Assembly (NCBI GenBank): GCA_964371725.1
Contig: CAYJNQ010000008.1
Coordinates: 4,492-68,491, forward strand
Reading direction: 5' to 3'
Length of the DNA: 64,000 nt
Source of the DNA: JAAYCI01 sp964371725
Lineage (GTDB): Bacteria; Bacillota; Clostridia; Oscillospirales; Ruminococcaceae
Shown here: positions 1 through 7,473 of the stretch, one piece after another
How the letters are laid out: each line of letters starts with the position of its first letter
How positions within the stretch are numbered: the first letter of the stretch is position 1
Made by a program: the position numbers and the translations under genes
The notes under the pieces: model-generated
The model's input: only the letters and a program-made list of their open reading frames with translations
What the model was told of the DNA's origin: nothing
Databases searched by the model: none

Positions 1-51
1 AAAAATAAATGACAAAATTGTGAAATTTTGATTAAAAATAAGTTGCTTTTG

Positions 52-80
52 TTGTTCTTCCCTTTTGAATGCGGTATACT
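52..80 (+). promoter_or_regulatory. Probable sigma-A promoter of the PBP gene
   Basis: TTGTTC at 52-57 and TATACT at 75-80 are separated by 17 bases. The predicted start of transcription is about 45 bases upstream of the TTG start codon. The -10 box is good; the -35 box keeps only its TTG. Confidence 0.5.
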
Positions 81-133
81 GTCCAAAGGTGAAAAAATAG
101 GATAACAAAAGAGAATGGGGGCAAGGAGCGAGC

Positions 134-2893
134 TTGGGTCATCAACAAACACCGAATGAACCGCAAAGACCGGCACGGCAAACCGGGCGTATTCAGCGGC
201 GCAACTCTTTGCCTCAAGAAAACATAACAGAGACACCCTGGGTGCAAACGCCACCTGTGGCACCACCCACGGTGTGGGACTTGCAAAATGAGGGGCNNNN
301 NNNNNNNNNNNNNNNNNNNNNNNNNNNNNNNNNNNNNNNNNNNNNNNNNNNNNNNNNNNNNNNNNNNNNNNNNNNNNNNNNNNNNNNNNNNNNNNNGCCC
401 GGTGCACCCGTGCAAACGCCACCTGTGGCACCACCCACGGTGTGGGACTTGCAAAATGAGGGGCAAATGCCTGTATATACGCGGCAGGCGGAGCCCGGTG
501 CACCCGTGCAAACGCCACCTGTGGCACCACCCACGGTGTGGGACTTGAGTGGACAGGGTGAGCCGGCAACAGGCTTTGAAACTCCTGTGCCCCCAAAAAA
601 GAAAAGAAATCCAAAAAAACATAAAGAAAAGGCAAATAAACCGAATTTTCCTGTGAGGTTTTGGACAAATTTGAGCCAAAAATGGAAAGAGGGAATACGA
701 AGGTTTCGCGAGAAAAGCCGCAAAAGAAAGTTGTTTTTTTTGCTCAGAGCCGGGGTTTTGTGCTCTTTGGCGTTTGTTTTGCTTGGGGTTGGTGCGGTGT
801 GGGGCTATTGGCAATACAGCACACGAAACGATGATTTGTTTTTGGATTTGCACCAAATTCCGTACAACGAGGAAACCATTTTATACTATACCGATGCCGA
901 AACCGGCGAAGAACAGATTTATGCTGTTTTGCAAAACACGCAGGATAAAGAATATGTAAGCGGCGATTTGATGCCCCAAAATTTGAAAGATGCCTTCGTG
1001 GCTGTGGAAGATCAAGCGTTTTACGAACATAACGGCGTGGATATTTTGCGCACGATTTATGTGACATTCAACGAGCTATCCTATCTTATCACGGGCAGTT
1101 TCTTCGGCGGGGAGGATGGGCTGCGGCAAGGAGCTTCTACCATCAACCAGCAACTTGTCAAAAACTTGTTGCGAGATGATGAAGATGATGGCATCGAGGG
1201 TTATTTGCGCAAATTGCGGGAGATTTACAGAGCCTTTGTAATGGACAGTGAGTACACAAAAGACGAAATTTTAGCGGCCTATTTAAACACCATCAGTTTT
1301 ACGGGCAACACGGCGGGCGTGCAGGCCGAAAGTTACAAGTTGTTCGGCAAAAGTGTAGAGGATCTCAGCTTGGCCGAATGTGCAAGCCTTGCCAGCATCA
1401 CACGCAGCCCGGCCAGTTATAACCCGTACACAAATCCAGAGCGCCATATTGAGCGCCGGGACTATGTGCTGGGGCAAATGCTTGCCGAGGGCTACATCAC
1501 AAGCGAAGAGCACAATGAGGCCATTGCCACGCCGCTTCTTTTAACAGGCCCCGGCGAAGAGACGCGTGAAACCGAGGTGACAAGCTATTTTACAGATACC
1601 GTAATGGAAGAGCTTATCGACCAATTGGTAGAAGAACGCGGCCTTACCCGCGGCGAGGCCAGCCACCTCTTATACAACGGGGGCCTTCGCATTCACACAA
1701 CCGTTGTGCCCGCGTTGCAAGCGGCCATGGAAAGCGAAATGGAAAATGCCGTGAGCTACCCGCGGCCTTCGCACACGGTGCAAGGCCCCTTAACAGACGA
1801 AGATGGTGTGCCGATGCTTGACGAAAACGGCAACGAAATTATCGGTGATGTGGAGGAGTATGCCCAAGCCGCCATGATTAGCCTTGACTATGAGGGGGGC
1901 ATCTGCGCTGTGGTGGGCAGCCTTGGCGAAAAGGAAATCAGCCGCGGGTTCAACCGGGGCACAGATGCTGTGCGCCAGGTGGGTAGCACAATGAAAGGCA
2001 TTGCTCCCTATCCGCTGGCCTTAGAAGGGCATGACATCACATGGTCTTCAGCCTTTTTGGATGCGCCGGTGGGCGAGGAGGAAAACCCCCAAACGGGCGA
2101 GATGGAATTGTGGCCAGCCAACGTGGACAGGGTGTATTCCGAGGAGGAAATTTTGGTGCCGGAGGCCTTTGCGCGCAGTGTTAACACAGTGGCTGTTCGT
2201 GTGGGCGAAGAGGTGGGTGTGCGCACCATGTACAATTTTGTGCGTGATGACTTGCAGATCGAAACCTTTGTGCCCGATGACAGAGACTTAGGACCACTGG
2301 TTTTGGGAAGCAGTACCTACGGGATTACGCCGTTGGATATGGCAAGGGCCTATGCCATGTTCGGAAACGGTGGTTTTGTGCCCAAAGCACACAGCTATAC
2401 CCTGGTAACCAAGGGCACCGGAGAGGCCATCTTCACAAACGAGCCGGAAATGCAGCAAGTGATTGGGGAAGACACGGCCTATATCATGAACCGTTTGCTT
2501 TCCGAGGTGATGCAAGGGGCGGGTACGGCATCCGGGAATCGTGTGCCGGGCGAAATGGACAGCGTGGGTAAAACCGGTACCACCAGCGACAACCGTGACC
2601 ATTGGTTTATCGGTCTTACGCCTTATTATGTAACGGCCAGTTGGTACGGATATGACGACAACACCCCCCTTGCCGTGAACAACTATGCCCATCCGCCCAC
2701 GCTTGCCTGGCGCAATGTTATGAGCGAGGCGCAAAGGGGGCTGGCCTACCTTGAATTTCCCCAAAGCGCCGAGGTGCAAGAAATGAGCTATTGCACCGAG
2801 ACAGGTGCGCTGGCAAGCTCGTCTTGCCCCAGTGCCACGGGCTATTATACAAGCGATAACCTGCCCGAGGCTGTGTGCCCGGTGCATGGGTGA
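134..2893 (+). CDS. ponA: Class A penicillin-binding protein (PBP1A type) with repeat-bearing cytoplasmic tail
   Basis: This is a bifunctional peptidoglycan synthase: it polymerises lipid II (glycosyltransferase 51) and cross-links the strands (transpeptidase) on the outside of the membrane. The start is TTG at 134, seven bases after AAGGAG. An N-terminal cytoplasmic tail of about 198 residues carries a proline-rich 32-residue repeat (unit contains PPVAPPTVWDL) and then a lysine-rich stretch. One membrane helix spans about 200-222. The GT51 motif EDQAF has its catalytic Glu at 292, and GASTINQQ is at 333-340. The transpeptidase shows S618-T-M-K621, S682-V-N684 and K813-T-G. The length excluding the tail is normal for the family. 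Residues encoded across 297-396 are unknown because of an assembly gap; the frame is kept only because the gap placeholder happens to fit. Product class is certain; the gene symbol follows Bacillus usage. Confidence 0.93.
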   Translation: MGHQQTPNEPQRPARQTGRIQRRNSLPQENITETPWVQTPPVAPPTVWDLQNEGXXXXXXXXXXXXXXXXXXXXXXXXXXXXXXXXXXPGAPVQTPPVAPPTVWDLQNEGQMPVYTRQAEPGAPVQTPPVAPPTVWDLSGQGEPATGFETPVPPKKKRNPKKHKEKANKPNFPVRFWTNLSQKWKEGIRRFREKSRKRKLFFLLRAGVLCSLAFVLLGVGAVWGYWQYSTRNDDLFLDLHQIPYNEETILYYTDAETGEEQIYAVLQNTQDKEYVSGDLMPQNLKDAFVAVEDQAFYEHNGVDILRTIYVTFNELSYLITGSFFGGEDGLRQGASTINQQLVKNLLRDDEDDGIEGYLRKLREIYRAFVMDSEYTKDEILAAYLNTISFTGNTAGVQAESYKLFGKSVEDLSLAECASLASITRSPASYNPYTNPERHIERRDYVLGQMLAEGYITSEEHNEAIATPLLLTGPGEETRETEVTSYFTDTVMEELIDQLVEERGLTRGEASHLLYNGGLRIHTTVVPALQAAMESEMENAVSYPRPSHTVQGPLTDEDGVPMLDENGNEIIGDVEEYAQAAMISLDYEGGICAVVGSLGEKEISRGFNRGTDAVRQVGSTMKGIAPYPLALEGHDITWSSAFLDAPVGEEENPQTGEMELWPANVDRVYSEEEILVPEAFARSVNTVAVRVGEEVGVRTMYNFVRDDLQIETFVPDDRDLGPLVLGSSTYGITPLDMARAYAMFGNGGFVPKAHSYTLVTKGTGEAIFTNEPEMQQVIGEDTAYIMNRLLSEVMQGAGTASGNRVPGEMDSVGKTGTTSDNRDHWFIGLTPYYVTASWYGYDDNTPLAVNNYAHPPTLAWRNVMSEAQRGLAYLEFPQSAEVQEMSYCTETGALASSSCPSATGYYTSDNLPEAVCPVHG
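242..547 (+). repeat. In-frame 96-base tandem repeat in the PBP tail
   Basis: Copies begin with GTGCAAACG at 242, 410 and 506. The last two are exactly 96 bases apart and identical until the array ends at about 547. The unit encodes 32 residues. The first copy is cut by the run of N. Because 96 is divisible by three, gain or loss of units keeps the reading frame. Confidence 0.92.
297..396. other. Assembly gap (100 N) inside the tandem repeat
   Basis: Exactly 100 N, the usual placeholder for a gap of unknown size. The flanks are the same repeat unit. After AGGGGC at 291-296 the intact unit has 28 bases before GCCCGGTG, which is where sequence resumes. The true gap should therefore be 28 + 96n bases, not 100. 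Confidence 0.9.
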
Positions 2894-2969
2894 TTTTTCG
2901 ATGATACCTTAGGATGAGTTGGAGATTTTGAGTGTTGGCTTTTTAGGCCGAAAATTCATCAGAGAGGTC

Positions 2970-2998
2970 TTGCAAAAACCGCACGCATATGGTATAAT
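2970..2998 (+). promoter_or_regulatory. Sigma-A promoter of ribU
   Basis: TTGCAA (2970-2975), 17-base spacer, TATAAT (2993-2998), placed about 25 bases before the FMN aptamer. This makes ribU a separate transcription unit from the PBP gene. Confidence 0.8.
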
Positions 2999-3023
2999 TA
3001 TCTCGAACAACTGAATAGAGTAG

Positions 3024-3143
3024 ATGTCTTCAGGGCAGGGTGAAATTCCCGACCGGCGGTGATAGTCCGCGAACGCTGTTTTTTAGCAGTGCCGAATTGG
3101 TGAAATTCCGATACCGACAGTACAGTCTGGATGGAAGAAGATG
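3024..3143 (+). promoter_or_regulatory. FMN riboswitch (RFN element)
   Basis: The conserved aptamer core is plain: AGGGCAGGGTGAAATTCCC followed by GACCGGCGGTGATAGTCCGC, then GGTGAAATTCCGATACCGACAG in pieces across 3098-3123 and CAGTCTGGATGG. P1 can form between TCTTC near 3027-3031 and GAAGA near 3134-3138. It precedes the riboflavin transporter gene, and a terminator hairpin with a T run follows. FMN binding should therefore favour termination and lower riboflavin uptake, as known for this class. Confidence 0.96.
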
Positions 3144-3173
3144 GAAACAAAAACATTGTTTTGTTTGTGTTTA

Positions 3174-3219
3174 CAGGTACACCTAGAAGGCTCTTTGCTT
3201 TCAGGTGTATCTTTTTTGA
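3174..3219 (+). terminator. FMN-riboswitch terminator
   Basis: TACACCT near 3179-3186 pairs with AGGTGTA near 3205-3211. An inner GAAGGC/GCTTTC stem extends the hairpin and a T run follows just before the ribU ribosome binding site. This is the expression platform of the riboswitch. Limits are approximate. Confidence 0.75.
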
Positions 3220-3234
3220 TTGGAAGTGGTAAAT

Positions 3235-3912
3235 ATGGCAGATGAAAAAACAAGAAAATTGGTGACTTTGGCGGCCTTGGCAGCCATTGCTCTTGTGGTT
3301 ACCTTGGTGGGGCGTATTGCCTTTATGCCGGCAGCACCCTACTTGAAGTATGACCCGAAAGACGTGATTGTTTTGATTTCCGGTTTTTTGTATGGGCCTT
3401 TTCCGGCTATTATGGTTTCGCTCACGGTGTCTCTTGTGGAAATGGTAACCGTGAGTGATTCCGGCATTATTGGCATGGTGATGAATGTGATGGCCACCTG
3501 TTCATTTGTGTGCCCGGCCGTTTTGATATATCGCAAAAAAAGCACGGTTTCCGGCGTTCTTTTCGGCCTTGCACTCGGGGTTCTTTTGATGACAGCCATG
3601 ATGTTACTATGGAATTTCTTTTTAACCCCCATTTATACGGGCATGCCGCGGGAGGCGGTGGCAGCCATGCTTGTGCCGGTATTTTTGCCTTTTAATCTTA
3701 TTAAAGGTGCGCTCAATGCCGCTTTGTCTTTGCTATTGTACAAACCGCTGTTTTCTGCTTTGCAGCGCAGTGGGCGTTTGCCCAAAAGCGCTTTGCCGGT
3801 GGCCGGGGCAGCTGTATCGGGTGTGCGAAGCCGAAGTGTGGTTTTAACAGTGGCCGGTGTTGTGCTTTTTTGCAGTGTAAGTGGAATGTTCCTTTTGCGT
3901 AGCATGGGTTAG
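3235..3912 (+). CDS. ribU: Riboflavin ECF transporter, S component RibU
   Basis: Membrane-embedded substrate-binding subunit of an energy-coupling-factor importer; it binds riboflavin and works with a shared EcfA/A'/T module that is not in this window. The protein is hydrophobic throughout, with about six membrane segments. Family-typical stretches are present: KYDPKDVIVLISGFLYGP near residues 37-54, and PREAVAAM followed by FLPFNLIKGALNA in the C-terminal half. The ATG at 3235 is chosen because GGAAG ends eight bases upstream; an in-frame TTG at 3220 lies inside that signal and is less likely. The tail after about residue 190 has an extra membrane helix that is less conserved. The FMN riboswitch directly upstream supports the assignment and indicates flavin-repressed expression. 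Confidence 0.93.
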   Translation: MADEKTRKLVTLAALAAIALVVTLVGRIAFMPAAPYLKYDPKDVIVLISGFLYGPFPAIMVSLTVSLVEMVTVSDSGIIGMVMNVMATCSFVCPAVLIYRKKSTVSGVLFGLALGVLLMTAMMLLWNFFLTPIYTGMPREAVAAMLVPVFLPFNLIKGALNAALSLLLYKPLFSALQRSGRLPKSALPVAGAAVSGVRSRSVVLTVAGVVLFCSVSGMFLLRSMG

Positions 3913-3944
3913 CAAATAACTTTAAAAATACCCATGGTTATTTC

Positions 3945-3973
3945 TTGACAAGTGCTCTTACTTTCGGTATAAT
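3945..3973 (+). promoter_or_regulatory. Consensus sigma-A promoter of yceD-rpmF
   Basis: Perfect boxes: TTGACA at 3945-3950, 17 bases, TATAAT at 3968-3973, about 40 bases before the yceD start. This is the strongest-looking promoter in the window, fitting a ribosomal protein operon. Confidence 0.9.
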
Positions 3974-4013
3974 AATTTGGCAGTGTCTTAATGGTGTGAA
4001 ATGAGGGCTTTGC

Positions 4014-4520
4014 ATGGAACTGGATTTGCAACCGCTGTTTTCCCAAAAGGAAATGTGCAGTGAGAACGCGTTTTGTTTGGATATTTCAAAGCGCGATTTT
4101 GGCACTTTTTCTGTGCAAAACCCTTTGCAGGTGCGGTATCGAGCCGAGGCCGATAACGGTGATGTTTCCCTTTGGTTTTCTGTGCAGGCCGATTTGCAAG
4201 CAGAATGTGCACGCTGTATGCAACCGCTTTCGCGCACATGGGTGTTGGAACAAACCTTTCGCATTTCGCCACAAGATTTAAAGCAAGAATTTCCGGAACT
4301 GCCCTTTACTTCAAAAGGAGCCCTGGACTTGGAAGAATTATCCTATGGCGAGCTTTTGATGGATGTGGATTCAGTGCTATTATGCAAAGACACTTGTGCC
4401 GGTTTATGCCTACGTTGTGGGCAAAAAAAAGAAGACTGTGATTGCAAAGAAGAAAAAATTGTTGACCCACGTTGGCAGGCTCTTTTGGGCCTGCGAGACG
4501 ATGAAGATACCAAGTTTTGA
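4014..4520 (+). CDS. yceD: YceD/DUF177 family protein
   Basis: A 168-residue protein of the YceD (DUF177) family, which is nearly always encoded directly upstream of rpmF; family members have been linked to 23S rRNA accumulation or ribosome biogenesis, though the biochemical role is not settled. Visible family marks are the CARCMQPL motif in the middle and a C-terminal cysteine set with CAGLCLRCGQ and a following CDCKEE, resembling a zinc site. The ATG at 4014 comes after a short leader downstream of a consensus promoter. It is co-transcribed with rpmF, 45 bases downstream, and both end at the terminator at 4762-4800. Confidence 0.88.
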   Translation: MELDLQPLFSQKEMCSENAFCLDISKRDFGTFSVQNPLQVRYRAEADNGDVSLWFSVQADLQAECARCMQPLSRTWVLEQTFRISPQDLKQEFPELPFTSKGALDLEELSYGELLMDVDSVLLCKDTCAGLCLRCGQKKEDCDCKEEKIVDPRWQALLGLRDDEDTKF

Positions 4521-4565
4521 CCCCACTTCGGGGCAAAACGGCCAAGATAGAGGGAGGTGCTTATC

Positions 4566-4751
4566 ATGGCAGTACCAAAGAGGAAACATTCCAAAGCTCG
4601 CCGGGACAAACGTCGTTCCAATGTATGGAAGATTGACGCCCCAACCCTTGTTGCCTGTGCACAGTGCGGTTCCTACCGCGTGCCGCATCAGGTTTGCGGA
4701 ACTTGCGGTTTCTACAAGGGCCGTGAAGTTGTGAAACAAAAGGAAGCGTAA
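4566..4751 (+). CDS. rpmF: Ribosomal protein bL32
   Basis: Large-subunit ribosomal protein bL32, 61 residues, starting MAVPKRKHSKARRDKRRSN, which is diagnostic. It is the zinc-binding form: CAQCG and CGTCG supply two CxxC pairs. The ATG at 4566 is preceded by GGGAGG at 4550-4555; an in-frame GTG at 4557 overlaps that signal and is rejected. Last gene of the yceD-rpmF unit. The presence of the four-cysteine form suggests no zinc-independent paralogue is needed here, but one could exist elsewhere. Confidence 0.97.
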   Translation: MAVPKRKHSKARRDKRRSNVWKIDAPTLVACAQCGSYRVPHQVCGTCGFYKGREVVKQKEA

Positions 4752-4761
4752 GTGGAAATGT

Positions 4762-4800
4762 GACGCAGGGGCTCATTGTCCCTGCGTCTTCTTTTCGTTT
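4762..4800 (+). terminator. Rho-independent terminator after rpmF
   Basis: GACGCAGGG (4762-4770) pairs perfectly with CCCTGCGTC (4780-4788); the tail TTCTTTTCGTTT follows. It closes the yceD-rpmF transcript. Confidence 0.88.
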
Positions 4801-4826
4801 CAAAACAGATGAGAGAGGGAAGTGCT

Positions 4827-6128
4827 GTGGCGGTTACAATTGTAGAGGTGCAGCCGGGGTCGCCGGCGTATAAGGCCGGTTTGCGTGCCGGGATGCAACT
4901 TCTTTCCATAGATGGGCATGATGTGTGGGATGGCATCGATTATGAATTTTACGCCGCCAGCCGCAATCCCCTTGTTTGTGCAAGGGCGCATGAAGACGAG
5001 GCGCCGCGTCGGTTTTCAGTGAAAAAAGAAGAGACGCAGGAGCTGGGCTGCCTGTTCGACAGCTATCTTATCAGCCCCCAGCAGCGATGTCAAAACCGTT
5101 GCCAATTTTGTTTTATCGACCAACTCCCGAAAGGGTTGCGTCCATCTCTCTATTTCAAAGACGATGACGAGCGCCTTGGGTTTTTGTTTGGCAATTATGT
5201 TACACTTACAAACCTTGGCGAACGCGAAATTGAGCGCATCATCGAAATGCGTATTTCGCCGGTCAATGTCAGCGTGCACACAAGCAACCCTAGAATTCGC
5301 TGTGAGATGATGGGCAATAAAAAAGCGGGCGAAGTGCTTTCTTTTTTGCCGCGCTTGGCAAAAGCGGACATCGCTTTGAATACCCAGCTCGTTCTATGTC
5401 CCGGCATCAATGATGGAGCGGCACTGTGCGAGAGCATTGAGTGGCTGGAAACGCTATACCCGGCTTTGCAAAGTATTGCGGCCGTGCCCGTGGGCTTGAC
5501 CCGATACAGAGAGGGCCTTGTAGATTTAAAACCATATACAAAAGAAGAGGCCACAGAGCAACTGGATATCATGCTTTCCTATGGAGAGCGCTTTTTAAAG
5601 AAATATGGAGAGAGGCTTGTATACCCTTCGGATGAATGGTTTTTGCTGAGTGAGCGCCCCATTCCACCCAGCGCGTTTTATGAAGACTTTCCGCAATTGG
5701 AAAACGGTGTGGGTATGTGGCGCACTTTGCACGATGAATTTATACAAGCGCTAAGCTTGTGTGAGGAAAAAGAGGCGGCGCCGGCGGTTGACATAGCCAC
5801 CGGGGTTTTGGCGGCGCCACTTATGAGAGAGCTTGCACAAGCGGTTCAAAAGCGTTTTCCCAAAGCACAGGTGTATGTGCACGAAGTGAAAAACGAATTT
5901 TTTGGGCCGAACATCACGGTGGCGGGTCTTCTCACCGGCCAAGATTTGCTGGCCGCGTTACAGGGAAAACTGCGCACGAGCCGCCTGCTTATCTCCAAAA
6001 CCATGCTGCGCAGTGAGGGCGATTTGTTTTTGTGTGGCAAAAGCGTGGAGGCATTATCGGCAGAGCTGGGAACACAGGTGGTTGTGTGCGATGCATACGA
6101 TTTATTTTGGGAAATAATAGAGAATTAA
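4827..6128 (+). CDS. PDZ / radical-SAM-like DUF512 protein
   Basis: A protein of about 433 residues with three parts. An N-terminal PDZ-like segment contains VQPGSPAYKAGLRAGM. A central radical-SAM-like region has the cysteine cluster CQNRCQFCF (CxxxCxxC) followed by IDQLPKG and FKDDDERLGFLFGNY. The C-terminal part is DUF512. Homologues in Clostridia and cyanobacteria are annotated as Fe-S oxidoreductases of unknown substrate and are commonly found beside der, as here (der begins 9 bases downstream). The GTG at 4827 is chosen because GAGAGAGGGAAG lies at 4811-4822; the longer in-frame TTG at 4776 sits inside the preceding terminator. The true reaction is unknown. The family call is firm and the start moderately so. 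Confidence 0.85.
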   Translation: MAVTIVEVQPGSPAYKAGLRAGMQLLSIDGHDVWDGIDYEFYAASRNPLVCARAHEDEAPRRFSVKKEETQELGCLFDSYLISPQQRCQNRCQFCFIDQLPKGLRPSLYFKDDDERLGFLFGNYVTLTNLGEREIERIIEMRISPVNVSVHTSNPRIRCEMMGNKKAGEVLSFLPRLAKADIALNTQLVLCPGINDGAALCESIEWLETLYPALQSIAAVPVGLTRYREGLVDLKPYTKEEATEQLDIMLSYGERFLKKYGERLVYPSDEWFLLSERPIPPSAFYEDFPQLENGVGMWRTLHDEFIQALSLCEEKEAAPAVDIATGVLAAPLMRELAQAVQKRFPKAQVYVHEVKNEFFGPNITVAGLLTGQDLLAALQGKLRTSRLLISKTMLRSEGDLFLCGKSVEALSAELGTQVVVCDAYDLFWEIIEN

Positions 6129-6137
6129 GGAGAGGGC

Positions 6138-7463
6138 ATGTCAAAACCGATTGTCGCCATCGTGGGGCGGCCAAATGTTGGGAAATCCACGCTGTTTAAC
6201 AAATTGGTGGGCAAGCGCTTGGCCATTGTGGAAGACGAGCCCGGTGTTACAAGAGACCGCCTTTGCGCCGAATCGGAATGGTGCGGGCGTGAATTTGTGC
6301 TTATTGATACCGGCGGCATTGAACCTGCAAGCGATGACGGCCTGCTGCGCCGCATGCGTGAACAGGCACAAATTGCCATTGATATGGCCGATGCCATTTT
6401 GTTCATCACCGATTTGCGCTGTGGGGTCACCTCCACAGATGCCGACATTGCGCCGCTTTTGTTGCGAAGTGGCAAGCCCGTGTTTTTGGTGGTGAACAAG
6501 GCCGATTCACCCGGTTCTGTGCCCTTGGAACTATATGATTTTTACACGCTGGGCATGGGAGAACCCTATCCGGTTTCCTCCGTGCACGGCCACGGCACGG
6601 GCGACTTGCTTGATGAGGTTGTAAAGTGCCTGCCACAGCAAACCCCGGAAGACGACGAGGACGACCGCATCCCCGTGGCTGTAATCGGGCGGCCGAATGT
6701 GGGTAAATCCAGCCTTGTGAACCATATTTTGGGCGAAGAGCGCATGATTGTGGCCGACGAAGCCGGCACAACGCGCGACGCGGTGGATTCGGATGTGGAT
6801 AATGAATACGGCAGCTTCACCTTTATCGATACGGCCGGTCTTCGTCGCCGCAACAAGGTGGAAAACGGTGTGGAACGTTACAGTGTGGTGCGCAGTTTGG
6901 CCGCTGTGGAACGTGCACGTGTGGCCGTTATTTTGATTGATGCAACCGTTGGTTTCACCGAGCAAGACAGCAAGGTGGCCGGCTTTGCCCACGAGGCTGG
7001 CAAGGCGTGCATCATTGTGGTAAACAAATGGGACGCTGTTGAAAAAAATGACAAAACCATGGATGAACAGCGAAAAAAGCTTGAAGATGACTTTTCATTT
7101 ATGTCCTATGCACCCATTTTATTCATCTCGGCCAAAACGGGCCAGCGTGTGTCCAAGCTTATGCAACTCATTCGCTATGTGGACAACCAAAACGCCATGC
7201 GCATCACAACGGGCAAGCTCAACAGCCTCTTGGCCGATGCCACCACCCGTGTGCAGCCGCCCACAGACCGCGGCAAGCGTCTTAAAATTTACTACATCAC
7301 GCAGGTGTCCACGCGTCCGCCCACCTTTGCCTGTTTTGTGAACAGCCGAGAGCTGTTCCATTTTTCCTACAAACGCTATTTGGAAAATCAAATCCGCGGT
7401 GTATTTGGCTTAGAAGGCACACCGATTCGCATGTTGGAAAGAGAACGGGACAAGGACAAATAG
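6138..7463 (+). CDS. der: Ribosome-associated GTPase Der (EngA)
   Basis: Double-GTPase assembly factor for the 50S subunit. Two G domains are visible: GRPNVGKST near residues 10-18 with DTGG and NKAD, and GRPNVGKSS near residue 181 with DTAGLRRRNK and NKWD. The C-terminal KH-like domain ends at residue 441, a normal length. ATG at 6138 with AAGGAG just upstream. It follows the DUF512 gene by 9 bases and precedes mtaD by 10, so the three are probably one transcript. No unusual feature. Confidence 0.97.
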   Translation: MSKPIVAIVGRPNVGKSTLFNKLVGKRLAIVEDEPGVTRDRLCAESEWCGREFVLIDTGGIEPASDDGLLRRMREQAQIAIDMADAILFITDLRCGVTSTDADIAPLLLRSGKPVFLVVNKADSPGSVPLELYDFYTLGMGEPYPVSSVHGHGTGDLLDEVVKCLPQQTPEDDEDDRIPVAVIGRPNVGKSSLVNHILGEERMIVADEAGTTRDAVDSDVDNEYGSFTFIDTAGLRRRNKVENGVERYSVVRSLAAVERARVAVILIDATVGFTEQDSKVAGFAHEAGKACIIVVNKWDAVEKNDKTMDEQRKKLEDDFSFMSYAPILFISAKTGQRVSKLMQLIRYVDNQNAMRITTGKLNSLLADATTRVQPPTDRGKRLKIYYITQVSTRPPTFACFVNSRELFHFSYKRYLENQIRGVFGLEGTPIRMLERERDKDK

Positions 7464-7473
7464 GAGGCGGCCA

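Noticed and set aside
242..547. Repeat array as a possible CRISPR
   Set aside because: The units are directly adjacent, 96 bases long, identical without spacers, and encode a continuous in-frame peptide.
32..856. Long minus-strand frames across the PBP 5' region
   Set aside because: They are antisense shadows of the in-frame proline-rich repeat and of the N run, with no ribosome binding site and no recognisable domain.
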